Of a stretch of 51,123 bases of DNA, positions 19,634-28,850 are shown piece by piece (position 1 is the first letter of the stretch; each line of letters opens with the position of its first letter). Location of the stretch: positions 1 through 51,123 of the IMG/VR virus record IMGVR_UViG_3300042518_000793. One strand, written 5' to 3'. The stretch is from a virus. The notes below the pieces were generated by a model, which was given only the letters and a program-made list of their open reading frames with translations, ran no database searches and was not told the DNA's origin. The position numbers were made by a program, and so were the translations under genes.

Positions 19634-20602
19634 TCAGGCTCCTTGCAGGGCCGCCAGAGCGCGCCCGTAGTTCACGTCGATTGACTTCATCTGCCAGAAC
19701 CAGAGTTGCTCAGGCTCGAACCAGAGTGCCGCCGCGACCTGTTCGGTGATCTGCGTCTTCTTCGGCATCCCGTCAATCGGGTCGTACGCCGCAAGGCCCA
19801 CGCCGAGACGCCGGCCCTCTGCGAACTCGCCCCAATTGCGCTCGCTCATGGCGACCGACTGCGTCTCGCCGGGCCAAAGTATGTTGTCGGGGGACGCCTT
19901 CAGCCCGTTCGACTCCCCGACGGAGTACGCCTGCGGTCGAAGCTGCACGCCGCACACGAGGAGCTGCTCAGTCACGCCTTGCAAGAACGCGTAGTCGTTG
20001 ATCGACACGCGCTTCGGGTCCACCGCTTCGTACAGCTTGCCCACGACTTGCGCCCGCTCGGATGCGGCCTTGCGCCCACCCGACGCCCACGCCATCTCCG
20101 TGTCCAAGTCGAGTTTCACGTCGGGGAACGCCTTGAGGATGGGGGCGACGTACGCGAGCAAACCGTCGAGGTACTTGACCGACGGCCAAATCCACGCCGT
20201 CAGGTCCACGCCGACGCCCGCCGCCTTGAGTTCGGTGATGACACCCTTTAGTTGCGCCATCGAACCAAAGGGCTTGAACACCGGGCCGTCGCCGTGGGAG
20301 TTCAGGAAGAGCCCGAGACGCGCAGGACGAAAGCCGGTGCGTTGGTACAGCTCCTCGACCTCTTTCGCGGTGCCGTCCTTCGCGTCCCACCACGACCACT
20401 CGCGCGAGGTCCACGCGCACAGGGGCGGCACGCGTCGGGGCTGCGGGTAGCCGTAGAGCTCTACGGCGGCGCGGGTGCCGGGGCCGTACTTGCCGTCGAC
20501 GACCAGCTTCGCGCCTTGCTCGTTGAGCCAGCGCTGAAACACTTTCACGAGTTCAGTACGCTTGTCGCCGGGGACGGGAATGAGGGGTTGTAGCATCGTC
20601 AC
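19634..20602 (-). CDS. Peptidoglycan-binding glycosidase (endolysin or virion lysin)
   Basis: A 322-residue enzyme with two domains. Residues ~14-50 form a peptidoglycan-binding type 1 domain (VFQRWLNEQGAKLVVDGKYG, PGTRAAVELYGYP). The remainder is a TIM-barrel-like domain with FLNSHGDGPVFKP, a strand VDLTAWIWPSVKYL, and VKLDLDTEMAW, where the Asp/Glu of LDLDTE sit like glycosidase catalytic acids. It lacks a signal peptide, so it would need the holin to reach the wall, or be carried in the virion. It is preceded directly by the 2021-residue protein gene (ATGA-type overlap at 20599-20602). Best call: endolysin. Confidence 0.75.
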   Translation of the reverse strand: MTMLQPLIPVPGDKRTELVKVFQRWLNEQGAKLVVDGKYGPGTRAAVELYGYPQPRRVPPLCAWTSREWSWWDAKDGTAKEVEELYQRTGFRPARLGLFLNSHGDGPVFKPFGSMAQLKGVITELKAAGVGVDLTAWIWPSVKYLDGLLAYVAPILKAFPDVKLDLDTEMAWASGGRKAASERAQVVGKLYEAVDPKRVSINDYAFLQGVTEQLLVCGVQLRPQAYSVGESNGLKASPDNILWPGETQSVAMSERNWGEFAEGRRLGVGLAAYDPIDGMPKKTQITEQVAAALWFEPEQLWFWQMKSIDVNYGRALAALQGA

Positions 20603-23600
20603 GGGTTACGCTCCTGCGCGGCTTTCGTGCGGGCCGCTTTGGCTTTGGTTCGATTCTGGATGCCTTCGCGGAGGGCGTCGTCGAACAGCTTGTCAGCCGT
20701 CGCCATCCACCGGACGTCGTTCATGGTGCCGCGCTCCAACAGGTCGAGGTTCTTCTTGATGCCGCGCACGAGACGCGACGCCGGGAAGGGCTCAACCGCT
20801 TCGCCATAGACCTTGAGTAGCGGGGTCAGTCGCTTGCGGTACTCGGCGGCAAACGCCCGAAGCTGCGGCGGGCGCATCTGTGACACGGGTACGAGGATGC
20901 CGGTCGCCTCCTGTGCGGACCGAGCCACCTCGCGACGCTTGGCCTCGGCTTGCTCCGTCTGGTTCACGAGCGCGTCGTCGATGTCAACCGACTGCCCGCG
21001 CGTCCCGAGGAAGACGTCTCGCACCGCTCCAGAGAGCGGGCGTTCGCGGCCTTGGTAGTCAGGCACACCCGCCGCCGACGCAGCCAGACGCTCGTACTGC
21101 GAGCCGCCCTTGATGCGCGTTCGGTCTATCGGCCCCGACCCAATTGCGCCGCCCGCGCCGATGTCGGACAGCGACGGCGTGATGGGCGGGAGATAGGCTT
21201 GGATCAGGTGCGACATTCGCGCCGCGCGCTCTTCTTCGGGCGTCATGCCCTGCCGCACGATGGGTTGACCCGTGAACGTCGGGACCGCGCCCATCTGCTC
21301 GGCAAGCGGGCGCACGAGCGGGTTGATGTCGATGTTCAGCACCTCGCCCATGAAGTCCCAAAGCTGCGCGCTGTCCGAGTCATAGCGCGTCGTCTTGCCG
21401 CCCGCGTACTGCGAAACCGGGGACAGGTAGCCCGTATTGAGCAGGTCGATTCGCCCCTCCGAGTCCTTGCCCATGCCGGGGATGATCTCGCCCATCGCGG
21501 TCATGCTTGACGGGGACGTACCGCGCACGCCGCCCTTCGCCGCCTCGACCTCATCCGTGGTGAGTCCCGACCGCGCGAGGTTGATGTCGCTCAGATAGTC
21601 GCTCGTTTGCATCCACAGTTGCGCGCGTAGCGGGTCCTCTGCAAGCCACCGCTGCATGCGCGGAATCGCTCGCGCCGAGAAGGCGATGAACGGCTGACCA
21701 GCGAGGTAAAACGCCGCCCGTGCGCCCGCTCGTGACTTGCCTTCGCGTGTGACCGGGGCCATGGGCGAGCGCAGCACTTGCGCAAAGCCCGGCACGTTCT
21801 CGTAGTCGATGAACGCCTCGCGGGCCTTGTTCGCCGCCGCTGACCGCGCTTCTTGGCTCACGAGCGTCGGTGCGACGCCTTCGGCCCTCGCGGCTTGGTC
21901 GATCATCTTGCGGTAGTAGGCCAGCCGGAACAGGTCATCTTGCGCGCTGTAGACCATGCCAGGAAGACGAGTGAGCGCAGACCCCGACGCTTTCGCCGCC
22001 TGCCACGACCGCTTAGCCGGCGCAAAACTCTTGGGCTCCGACGCGCCTTGACGAAGACGCATCCACTGGTCTTGGCCTTCGACGTCCCGCAGCTTTGCGC
22101 GCGTCTGCCGTTCACGCTGGAACGCACCCGACCGGATGTCATCCACCGCGCCCTTGGCCGCTTCGCCCGCTTCACCGACGGCCTCAAACAAGCGGGCCAG
22201 CGGCTCCGTCGTCGACTTGAACGCGCCTTCGAGTTGCGACGCGAGGTAGTCCCGGCCCAGCTCCGAACGCCCGAACGTGCCTTGAAACACGCCGTCCTGC
22301 TGCGCCATCTTGTACACGTCGGACTTCTTGCCGCGCGCAAGGTCGCTCAGGGCGTCGGCGTAATAGCCGAGGTTCCGGGGGTTCCAGAGCGACATGCCGA
22401 CCATGGGCGCGAACACGAGCGCGGACGACAGCACGTTGCGCGCATGGGTCGCGGGGCTCCACACGGTCTTGGCGCTCTTCCATCGGCGGTTGATGGCCGA
22501 CACCGCGTTGTTAGCCTCTTCGAGCGCCACGCGGCGGTTCACCATGTCGAAGAACAGGTCAGCGGGGATGTACTTGCCGCCCAGCGCGCCGTACTTCTTG
22601 AGCCCCGGCGAGCCCGCATCGTCCGTCATGCCCGCCGCCTTGCGCACGCCCTCGGGGAAGCGCGCTTCGTCGGGAACCATGATCCACTCGTCCATGCCGG
22701 GAATGTCGCCGCGTGGGTTCACGGGGTCGATGGCTTCAGCGGCAATCCTCGCGGGGTTGCCACGGTACTTTGCTGCGACGCGGGCGTTGTGCTCCGCGAT
22801 GGCTTGCGCGCGTCGCTGAAGGTAGGCGGCTTGGTCAAGCGCCACGCCCGACTTATCGATTTTGTCGTACAGCTTGTAGGTCTCCACGTCGTCGATAAAG
22901 CCCATCAGCCCAACCAGCGCCTCTTCGGCCAAGTCGGTCTTGAGCCCAAACTCAGCCTCACGCCGCGTCATCGGGACGCCTTCGCGACGAAGCGCGTTTG
23001 CTCTCAGCCGCGAACCTTCGAGATAGGGGTTCAGCTTCTTGCGGTCGCTCTTGCTCATGGCTTCGAGCGGGTCCGCGATGGTGCCCTCACGAATAGCGCG
23101 GTCCATGACCTGCGGCCAGTACAGTTGGCGCACTTGCTCGGCGTTCTCAAACATGCCGAGCGACTTGGCGTCATCGGTTGCCTGCCTAGACAGTTCCGCG
23201 AGTCCGCGCCCGTAGCGGTTCACCACGCGCTGTTCGCCGTCCATCTTGGCGACCCACTCGTCTGCTTGAATGGCTTGCCTGCGGAAGTTGGCCGCCATCG
23301 CGGCGCGGTCGGCAGCGTCAGGGACCTTGCGGCCTTGGCGTCGAAGATCGGCCAGTGCGTCCAGTTCGTTCATGCGCGCCGTGAGTAGCGCGGACTCTTC
23401 CATCATCCCAACCAGCGACTCGCGCGACTTGGCCGCATCGCGCGCCAGCACCGGCCCCGCGCTTTGCGCCCGTGGAATCGACGGCCCTTCAGCGCCTCCC
23501 GTGGGCCTTGGCACTGCCGCGCCCATGCGCATCGGGTCCGACGGGCCGAGACCCGTTTCACGACGGATGGCCGCGTTTGCGGACTCCTCGATGCGCGCGA

Positions 23601-26600
23601 GGTCTTCAAGCCGGCTGCGCGCCGCAACCTCAGCCCGGTACGTCGCGCGCCGGGCGTTGTCCCATGCCGTCGCTGCCGCCTGCTTGGCCGCTTGCGCTGC
23701 CTTCAGGTCGGCCACTTCACCACGAAGCCGAGCACCGTCCGCTGCGGCCTGTGCGCGCTCGGACTTAGTGAGGCTGTCCTGCCACGCCGCCCACGCCCGT
23801 GACTCAGCGGCGCGTGCCGCCTTGATGGAAAGCTGCGTACGTAGGTCTTCAGCGCCTTGCGTGCGCGCTTGCTTCAGTTCTTCAGCCCGGCGCTCAGCAC
23901 CGATAGCCTTGTCCCACGTCTCGCGCGTCGCCGTCTTGCCGCCCCGTGGCGTCGCCTCGATGGCAGCCTGTGCCTCTTCGCGAGCAAGCTTCAGCGCATC
24001 GGCCCAGACGTCGCGCATCTCCCCGAGCTTCGCCTTGCGAGCATCGAACGCGGCGCCAACTGCGGCCTCGGTTTGCGCCGAAAGGCCCTGCTTGACCTCG
24101 GCCCTCGCCTGCTTGGTCGCAGCCTCGCGTGCTGCCCGTAGCGACGCCGACAACTCCAGAATGCGCGCCTGCTCAGCCTGCACGGCATCCGCATCCATCG
24201 GGCGATTGTCAGCACGCGCCCCGATGCCGCGCGCAAGGTCAGCCTCCCGAGCCTTCGCCGCGCCCAGGGCGAAGTCAGCACCCTGCGCGCGGATAGCCGC
24301 GTCCTCGGCCTTCGATGCTGCCGCCGCGCCACGTTCAGCGCGCGCCCCGACCAGTTCGTCAATGCGCGCGTTGATGGCGTCAAGGCGCGCCGCCGCTTCT
24401 GCTCGCGCCACGTCAAGCGCTGAATCCGCTAGGTTGTCAAACGCATTGACGGTCGGCGCGCCTCGGTCGATGTCGGTCGCCATCTCGCGAAGCGCTTTCG
24501 CTTCGGCCTTCTTCTTGGCCCGCATCATCTCGCCGTAGTCGGTGCGGACGAACGCAGATTGCTGCCGCGCCCTGCCACCGGGTCGCGGCGGCTTGGCCGA
24601 TTGGTCCCACGTCTTGAACTCAAACATCTGCCGAGAGCGGTCGTTGCCCGGCATCCAGTAGCCGCCTTCTAGCGGCGAGTGCTCGGCTTGAAGAAAGCGA
24701 CGCACCGTAGGACGCTCGGCGTCGGGAACCTTGGCGAGCGCTTCGGTGAGCGCCCGTTCGCGCTTCGTCTTGCTCGCCATGCCCTCGCGTTCCAGCGCTT
24801 GCACGATCTCCCCGACCTGCTCGTTGCGTGGATTCAGCCACCACCGAAGCTCAGGGTAGGCGTTGCCGAGTCGCTTGATGCCGTGGCTGATGAGGTCCGA
24901 TGCCGCCGTGAGTCCGAGAGTTGCGCCGTAGGACGGAGCCCGCGCCGCCGTCTCCACAAGCGCCCGCTTGACGTTTTCGCGCTGCAACTGACGTTCAAGA
25001 CTGATGGTCCATCGTAGCCGCTCGTTCAAAATGCGCCCGGGAACGCCAGCCTCTTTGAGCTTCGCGGCGGCTTCGGCCATCTCGCGCTCAACGGGTGCAC
25101 CTGCCTTGACCGCACGCGCCCACCCTTGCACCGCCTGCTCGGTCTTGGCACTTGGCCCATCGAAGACTTCGACAGCGCGGCGCGTCTCGCGAACCCGCGC
25201 CTCTTGGTCTGCGAAGCGCTTGGCGAGCTCTGCGCGGTCCACATAAGCCGATTCGTCGATTGCCTTGCCGGTGCGCTCAGCGACCTCGATGCGCGCGTCC
25301 ATGGCGTCAAGCGCGTCCTTCGTTCGTGCCGATTGGCGTGCGGCTTCATCCGCTTCGACGTAGAGCGATTGGCGCTCAGCGGCAAGCGGGGCCGTCTCCG
25401 CGCGCGTGGCGTCAAGTTCGCGAGTCAGCTTTGCGGTCCTGGCGGCGCTCGCGTCCGTGATGGGCTCTGCGAGCTTCCGCACGCCTTGACCCGCCATGGC
25501 GGCATTGAGCAGTGTCCCAATAGGTCCGGCCTCAAGCTCCTTGCGGGGGTCAAGCGCGGTGCGAGCAAACGAGCGAAACGCCCCAGTGCCCACTTCCTTG
25601 ACCCCTTCGACGCCACGCTGAACCACGTCCTCGATGTTGCCCTCGGGCGTGCCCAGCGAGCCCAAAGCCTCCGCGCCCGCGACGCCGAGCTGACTAAAGC
25701 CCGTGGCGATGTCGCTGATCTCGGACGGAATGCGCTTCAGTCCGCGCCAAACGGACTCACCCCAATCCTCGCCCTTCGCTGCCGACGCTTCGCCCGGCAT
25801 CGACACGGGGTCGCGGTCGAGCCCGAGACCTTCGTAGAGCGCGCGGTTGAAACCCTTTTCCGCGATGGCCTTGCCCGCCTGCTCGCCCTTGCGCATGGCG
25901 ACGGTGCCAAGTGCAGCGGGGAGCGCGGCAACGTTGCGCCCGATGTTCGTGCCGTACTCATCGCCAAGAGGCAGGAAGCCTTCGTCTTGGGGCTCGCCCG
26001 TGATCGTCTGCTTGGTTTGCCGGTAGAGTTCGGACGCGGCACCAAGCGGCACCGTGACCGGGAGCGCCGCGACTTGACCGGCGCGCTCTACGAACGACGG
26101 CTCACCGACGACGCGCCGTCCACTCGGCAACGTGCGCGGCGTCGCGAAGGCTTCGTCGGGGTCGCCGCCACGAGACGCGACTTCGCGCTCCTTGCGAAAC
26201 TTGTCAAGCGCGAAGCGGGCTTCGGGTGTTTCAAGGCTACCCGGCGTCTCGCGCCCGAGAGGCTTCGGGGCCGTACCGACGCCTGCGATAATGGGGCCTC
26301 CCGGATACCGCTCCTGCCCGACGCGCTCAGCCCGCGCCGTGCCCTCCGCTTCGTTCACGAGGTTCTGACGCACCTTCGGGTCGAAGACGTCCGTGAGGTC
26401 GCGGAGACCGCTTGCGGCACGCTCGGTAATGAAGCGCTCCCGCACGCGCTCGCCCAGAGGCTTGGGCGCGGCGGGAGGCTGAAACGTGGGGGATGGGGCG
26501 GGCGACGGCTTCGGAGCCGCCATGACCGGAGGTGCGAGGTCCGGTGAGTCGGTGAACATCGGCCGCTTTGGGGCAGCCGGTGCCACGTCGGGGGAGTCGG

Positions 26601-26664
26601 TGAAGACAGGCCGCCCGGGGGGCTTCACGATGTCGGGAGAGTCGGTAAACTTGAAGGGCGGCAT
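20599..26664 (-). CDS. Giant internal virion/polyvalent protein, 2021 aa
   Basis: The largest gene. The N terminus carries three FTDSPD repeats (residues 6-11, 21-26, 37-42) in a Pro-rich stretch. A long Ala/Arg/Glu-rich helical section follows, with long coiled coils at ~410-580 and ~690-1110. Around 1150-1300 is QVRQLYWPQVMDRAIREGT and further helical domains. At ~1395-1430 is KTVWSPATHARNVLSSALVF, similar to the LPD38-type domain of large phage polyvalent proteins, followed by SLWNPRNLGYYADAL. Such proteins are packed in the capsid and injected with the DNA, acting as ejection conduit or early host-defence proteins. No transglycosylase or protease motif was seen. The length is typical of podovirus-like phages with giant internal proteins. 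Confidence 0.75.
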   Translation of the reverse strand: MPPFKFTDSPDIVKPPGRPVFTDSPDVAPAAPKRPMFTDSPDLAPPVMAAPKPSPAPSPTFQPPAAPKPLGERVRERFITERAASGLRDLTDVFDPKVRQNLVNEAEGTARAERVGQERYPGGPIIAGVGTAPKPLGRETPGSLETPEARFALDKFRKEREVASRGGDPDEAFATPRTLPSGRRVVGEPSFVERAGQVAALPVTVPLGAASELYRQTKQTITGEPQDEGFLPLGDEYGTNIGRNVAALPAALGTVAMRKGEQAGKAIAEKGFNRALYEGLGLDRDPVSMPGEASAAKGEDWGESVWRGLKRIPSEISDIATGFSQLGVAGAEALGSLGTPEGNIEDVVQRGVEGVKEVGTGAFRSFARTALDPRKELEAGPIGTLLNAAMAGQGVRKLAEPITDASAARTAKLTRELDATRAETAPLAAERQSLYVEADEAARQSARTKDALDAMDARIEVAERTGKAIDESAYVDRAELAKRFADQEARVRETRRAVEVFDGPSAKTEQAVQGWARAVKAGAPVEREMAEAAAKLKEAGVPGRILNERLRWTISLERQLQRENVKRALVETAARAPSYGATLGLTAASDLISHGIKRLGNAYPELRWWLNPRNEQVGEIVQALEREGMASKTKRERALTEALAKVPDAERPTVRRFLQAEHSPLEGGYWMPGNDRSRQMFEFKTWDQSAKPPRPGGRARQQSAFVRTDYGEMMRAKKKAEAKALREMATDIDRGAPTVNAFDNLADSALDVARAEAAARLDAINARIDELVGARAERGAAAASKAEDAAIRAQGADFALGAAKAREADLARGIGARADNRPMDADAVQAEQARILELSASLRAAREAATKQARAEVKQGLSAQTEAAVGAAFDARKAKLGEMRDVWADALKLAREEAQAAIEATPRGGKTATRETWDKAIGAERRAEELKQARTQGAEDLRTQLSIKAARAAESRAWAAWQDSLTKSERAQAAADGARLRGEVADLKAAQAAKQAAATAWDNARRATYRAEVAARSRLEDLARIEESANAAIRRETGLGPSDPMRMGAAVPRPTGGAEGPSIPRAQSAGPVLARDAAKSRESLVGMMEESALLTARMNELDALADLRRQGRKVPDAADRAAMAANFRRQAIQADEWVAKMDGEQRVVNRYGRGLAELSRQATDDAKSLGMFENAEQVRQLYWPQVMDRAIREGTIADPLEAMSKSDRKKLNPYLEGSRLRANALRREGVPMTRREAEFGLKTDLAEEALVGLMGFIDDVETYKLYDKIDKSGVALDQAAYLQRRAQAIAEHNARVAAKYRGNPARIAAEAIDPVNPRGDIPGMDEWIMVPDEARFPEGVRKAAGMTDDAGSPGLKKYGALGGKYIPADLFFDMVNRRVALEEANNAVSAINRRWKSAKTVWSPATHARNVLSSALVFAPMVGMSLWNPRNLGYYADALSDLARGKKSDVYKMAQQDGVFQGTFGRSELGRDYLASQLEGAFKSTTEPLARLFEAVGEAGEAAKGAVDDIRSGAFQRERQTRAKLRDVEGQDQWMRLRQGASEPKSFAPAKRSWQAAKASGSALTRLPGMVYSAQDDLFRLAYYRKMIDQAARAEGVAPTLVSQEARSAAANKAREAFIDYENVPGFAQVLRSPMAPVTREGKSRAGARAAFYLAGQPFIAFSARAIPRMQRWLAEDPLRAQLWMQTSDYLSDINLARSGLTTDEVEAAKGGVRGTSPSSMTAMGEIIPGMGKDSEGRIDLLNTGYLSPVSQYAGGKTTRYDSDSAQLWDFMGEVLNIDINPLVRPLAEQMGAVPTFTGQPIVRQGMTPEEERAARMSHLIQAYLPPITPSLSDIGAGGAIGSGPIDRTRIKGGSQYERLAASAAGVPDYQGRERPLSGAVRDVFLGTRGQSVDIDDALVNQTEQAEAKRREVARSAQEATGILVPVSQMRPPQLRAFAAEYRKRLTPLLKVYGEAVEPFPASRLVRGIKKNLDLLERGTMNDVRWMATADKLFDDALREGIQNRTKAKAARTKAAQERNP

Positions 26665-26702
26665 GACGGCACGTTACCAGTCATCCCGCGCGGTTGAAAG
26701 GG

Positions 26703-28847
26703 TCACTCGAACCCGTAAAGCGCGGCCTCTCGCTCGTAGAGGTCGGCTTTCTGCGACGACGTCAAGCCCGGCATCGCCTGAATCTTGCGCCCGAGTTCTT
26801 CGGCGCTCCTTGCCTGAATCGTCGGGGCACGCGCCGGGGCCGGTCGTGCGGGAGCGGTGCCACCACCGCGAACCCACTCGGGAATGGGCAAGCCCTGCGC
26901 TTCGAGGTCAGCAGCAATCTCCTCGGGCGTCATGCCCGCCGCCGCCGCAGCGGTGCCGACCGTGGCCCTTGCGCGGTTGCGCCGCTCGGTTTCGAGTCGG
27001 GTGCGCGCCTCCGTTGCCCGCGACCTGACCGCGTTGTAGGCGGCAAGGTCAGGGCCGTCGAGGTCAGCCGGGGGTTGTGCGCCCCGGATGGCGGCGGCGA
27101 ACTGGTCCGCATCGAGTAGACCTTCGCCCACGCTCGCGACGTAGTTACCAAAGCCCGCGCCGATGCTCGGGTCTCCCTTGACGACTTGCGCCACCTCGTT
27201 GACGGACACGTCGGTATCGGTCACGGCGGGAATGGCACGAGCCGCCGCCCCCGCACGTTCGCGACGCTCTTGCGCCACGCGGGCTTGTTCGGCTCGCGCT
27301 TCGGCTGCCGTGCGGGCTTCGTCGGTGCGCGCGGTGCGCTGGATGTCCATCGGGGACGTGCCGACTTCTTCGCGAAGCTCAGCCACCGTCGGCTTGTACC
27401 GCGCTTGCCCCGCCATGAAGTTCGCTCGCATGGCGTTCTGTGCTTCGATCACCTTCGCGGCGGCGGCAGGGTCGCCCTTGCGAGCGGCAGGAAGTGCCGC
27501 GCTATACACGCGGAACGCGGCACGGTACGCGCCGGCCTCTTGGTTGTTCATGCCGGCGTCGATGGGCTGGCGAACGTAGCGCTCCCAGAACGCAGGGCTC
27601 TCTTGGTAGGCACGCGGCTGCGAAGACCCCTGCGGGTTGCCTTTCCGGTCGCGGGTCTGCTCCACGACCATGATGATGTCACCCGTGGGCTCCTCGCCAC
27701 CTCGGGCCGCGCCACCCGCGCCGCCCCGACCGCCCCCACCCTGTCGGCTCATTGGGGATTGCGGCACAATGTCACCGCGCAAGCCGTCGTCGGTGTTGCC
27801 GCTCGGGAGCACGGTCTGCGGCGGGGTGTAGACGCCGAGACCCCTGACGTACTTCGGAGCGCCACGGCTGCGGGCGCTCATCAGGAGGTCGAGTTGCCGC
27901 ATCTCTTCGGCCTTGGCCTTGGCGTCCGCTTCCTGCTGCCGGGCTTGTGCGATAGCCGTAGCCGACGCGCCCCGAGCTTGAAGCGAAGCGACGTTGGCCG
28001 CTGCCTGCTGCTCCTCCCACAAAAGCTTCTTGCGCATCAGCTCCAAGCCAAGCGCCCGCTCGTCGCGCACGTCTTGTGCCTGCTGCGCCAATCCCCGCAC
28101 GCCCACGGGGAGCGACGGGATGGCCTCGCGGTAGCCGGTCTCGCGTGCCATGGCGGCGACGGTGGACGGCATCATGCGCGGTTGCGCGTACACCTCAGAG
28201 CTTCGCATCTCACGGGCCGGCACTGGTGCGGGGCGCTGCGCTACGGGGCTTGGCGGGGCTGCTACGGGCCGGCGCGGGGCTTCCGCTTCCATGCCACGCG
28301 GAGCGATGGGCGCCGACACCACGGGAGCGCTCGTCACGCGGCTGAACTGCGCTTCAAGTCCCGGGGTCAGCATCGGGTTTGACGGCAGGCGAGCGGGGGC
28401 CGGTCCCGGTGGCGTCATGGCAGGGGGCTTCAGGACTTGCGCCTTGACCCCACCGAGCGACGGCGCAGCGGTCTCGATGCCACGGCGACCGAACCCGGTC
28501 TCTGCCGCTTCACCGAACGACGCTTGCGGGCGAAGCTCGGTCGCGGCGCGGGACTCGGCGGCTTGGCGAATCGCGGAGGACACGCCGCCCATTGCGTCGT
28601 CGTCGGGGTAGTAGGTGCCCGCCGCTGCTGCCCGCTCGTTCTTCGTCAGCGAGTCGCGGAACGCGGTGCCGGCGAGGTCCGCGCCGATACCCAAAGCGGT
28701 GCCGAGCACGTCGCCGCCGAGACGACGGAGGAAGTTCTTTGAGGCTTGGTCGCTCTCGAACGCGCGTTGTTTCTCGTTCTCCTGCCGTTGGGCACGAATG
28801 CCCTTCACTTGGCCGAGGTAGTTCGGGGCGAGGTTTGGGACTGCCAT
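26703..28847 (-). CDS. Internal virion/ejection protein candidate, 714 aa
   Basis: Starts MAVPNLAPNYLGQVKGIRAQ, then a charged helix and a Gly/Ala segment GGDVLGTALGIGADLAGTAF that could contact membrane. Residues ~100-240 are Pro/Ala-rich and probably disordered; ~255-300 is a coiled coil (RALGLELMRKKLLWEEQQAA); a Gly-rich tract GGGGRGGAGGAARGG lies near 365. The C-terminal half is helical with several Arg/Ala-rich coils. Low-complexity links and helices next to the giant protein gene fit an internal core or ejection protein. It is separated from the next gene by 38 bases. Confidence 0.65.
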   Translation of the reverse strand: MAVPNLAPNYLGQVKGIRAQRQENEKQRAFESDQASKNFLRRLGGDVLGTALGIGADLAGTAFRDSLTKNERAAAAGTYYPDDDAMGGVSSAIRQAAESRAATELRPQASFGEAAETGFGRRGIETAAPSLGGVKAQVLKPPAMTPPGPAPARLPSNPMLTPGLEAQFSRVTSAPVVSAPIAPRGMEAEAPRRPVAAPPSPVAQRPAPVPAREMRSSEVYAQPRMMPSTVAAMARETGYREAIPSLPVGVRGLAQQAQDVRDERALGLELMRKKLLWEEQQAAANVASLQARGASATAIAQARQQEADAKAKAEEMRQLDLLMSARSRGAPKYVRGLGVYTPPQTVLPSGNTDDGLRGDIVPQSPMSRQGGGGRGGAGGAARGGEEPTGDIIMVVEQTRDRKGNPQGSSQPRAYQESPAFWERYVRQPIDAGMNNQEAGAYRAAFRVYSAALPAARKGDPAAAAKVIEAQNAMRANFMAGQARYKPTVAELREEVGTSPMDIQRTARTDEARTAAEARAEQARVAQERRERAGAAARAIPAVTDTDVSVNEVAQVVKGDPSIGAGFGNYVASVGEGLLDADQFAAAIRGAQPPADLDGPDLAAYNAVRSRATEARTRLETERRNRARATVGTAAAAAGMTPEEIAADLEAQGLPIPEWVRGGGTAPARPAPARAPTIQARSAEELGRKIQAMPGLTSSQKADLYEREAALYGFE

Positions 28848-28850
28848 GGC

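Noticed and set aside
21853-26547. Very long plus-strand open frames (up to 511 codons) opposite the giant protein gene
   Set aside because: They are antisense shadows in GC-rich DNA. They lack ribosome binding sites and show Arg/Ala/His-rich composition, and the minus-strand frame is continuous with plausible protein sequence.
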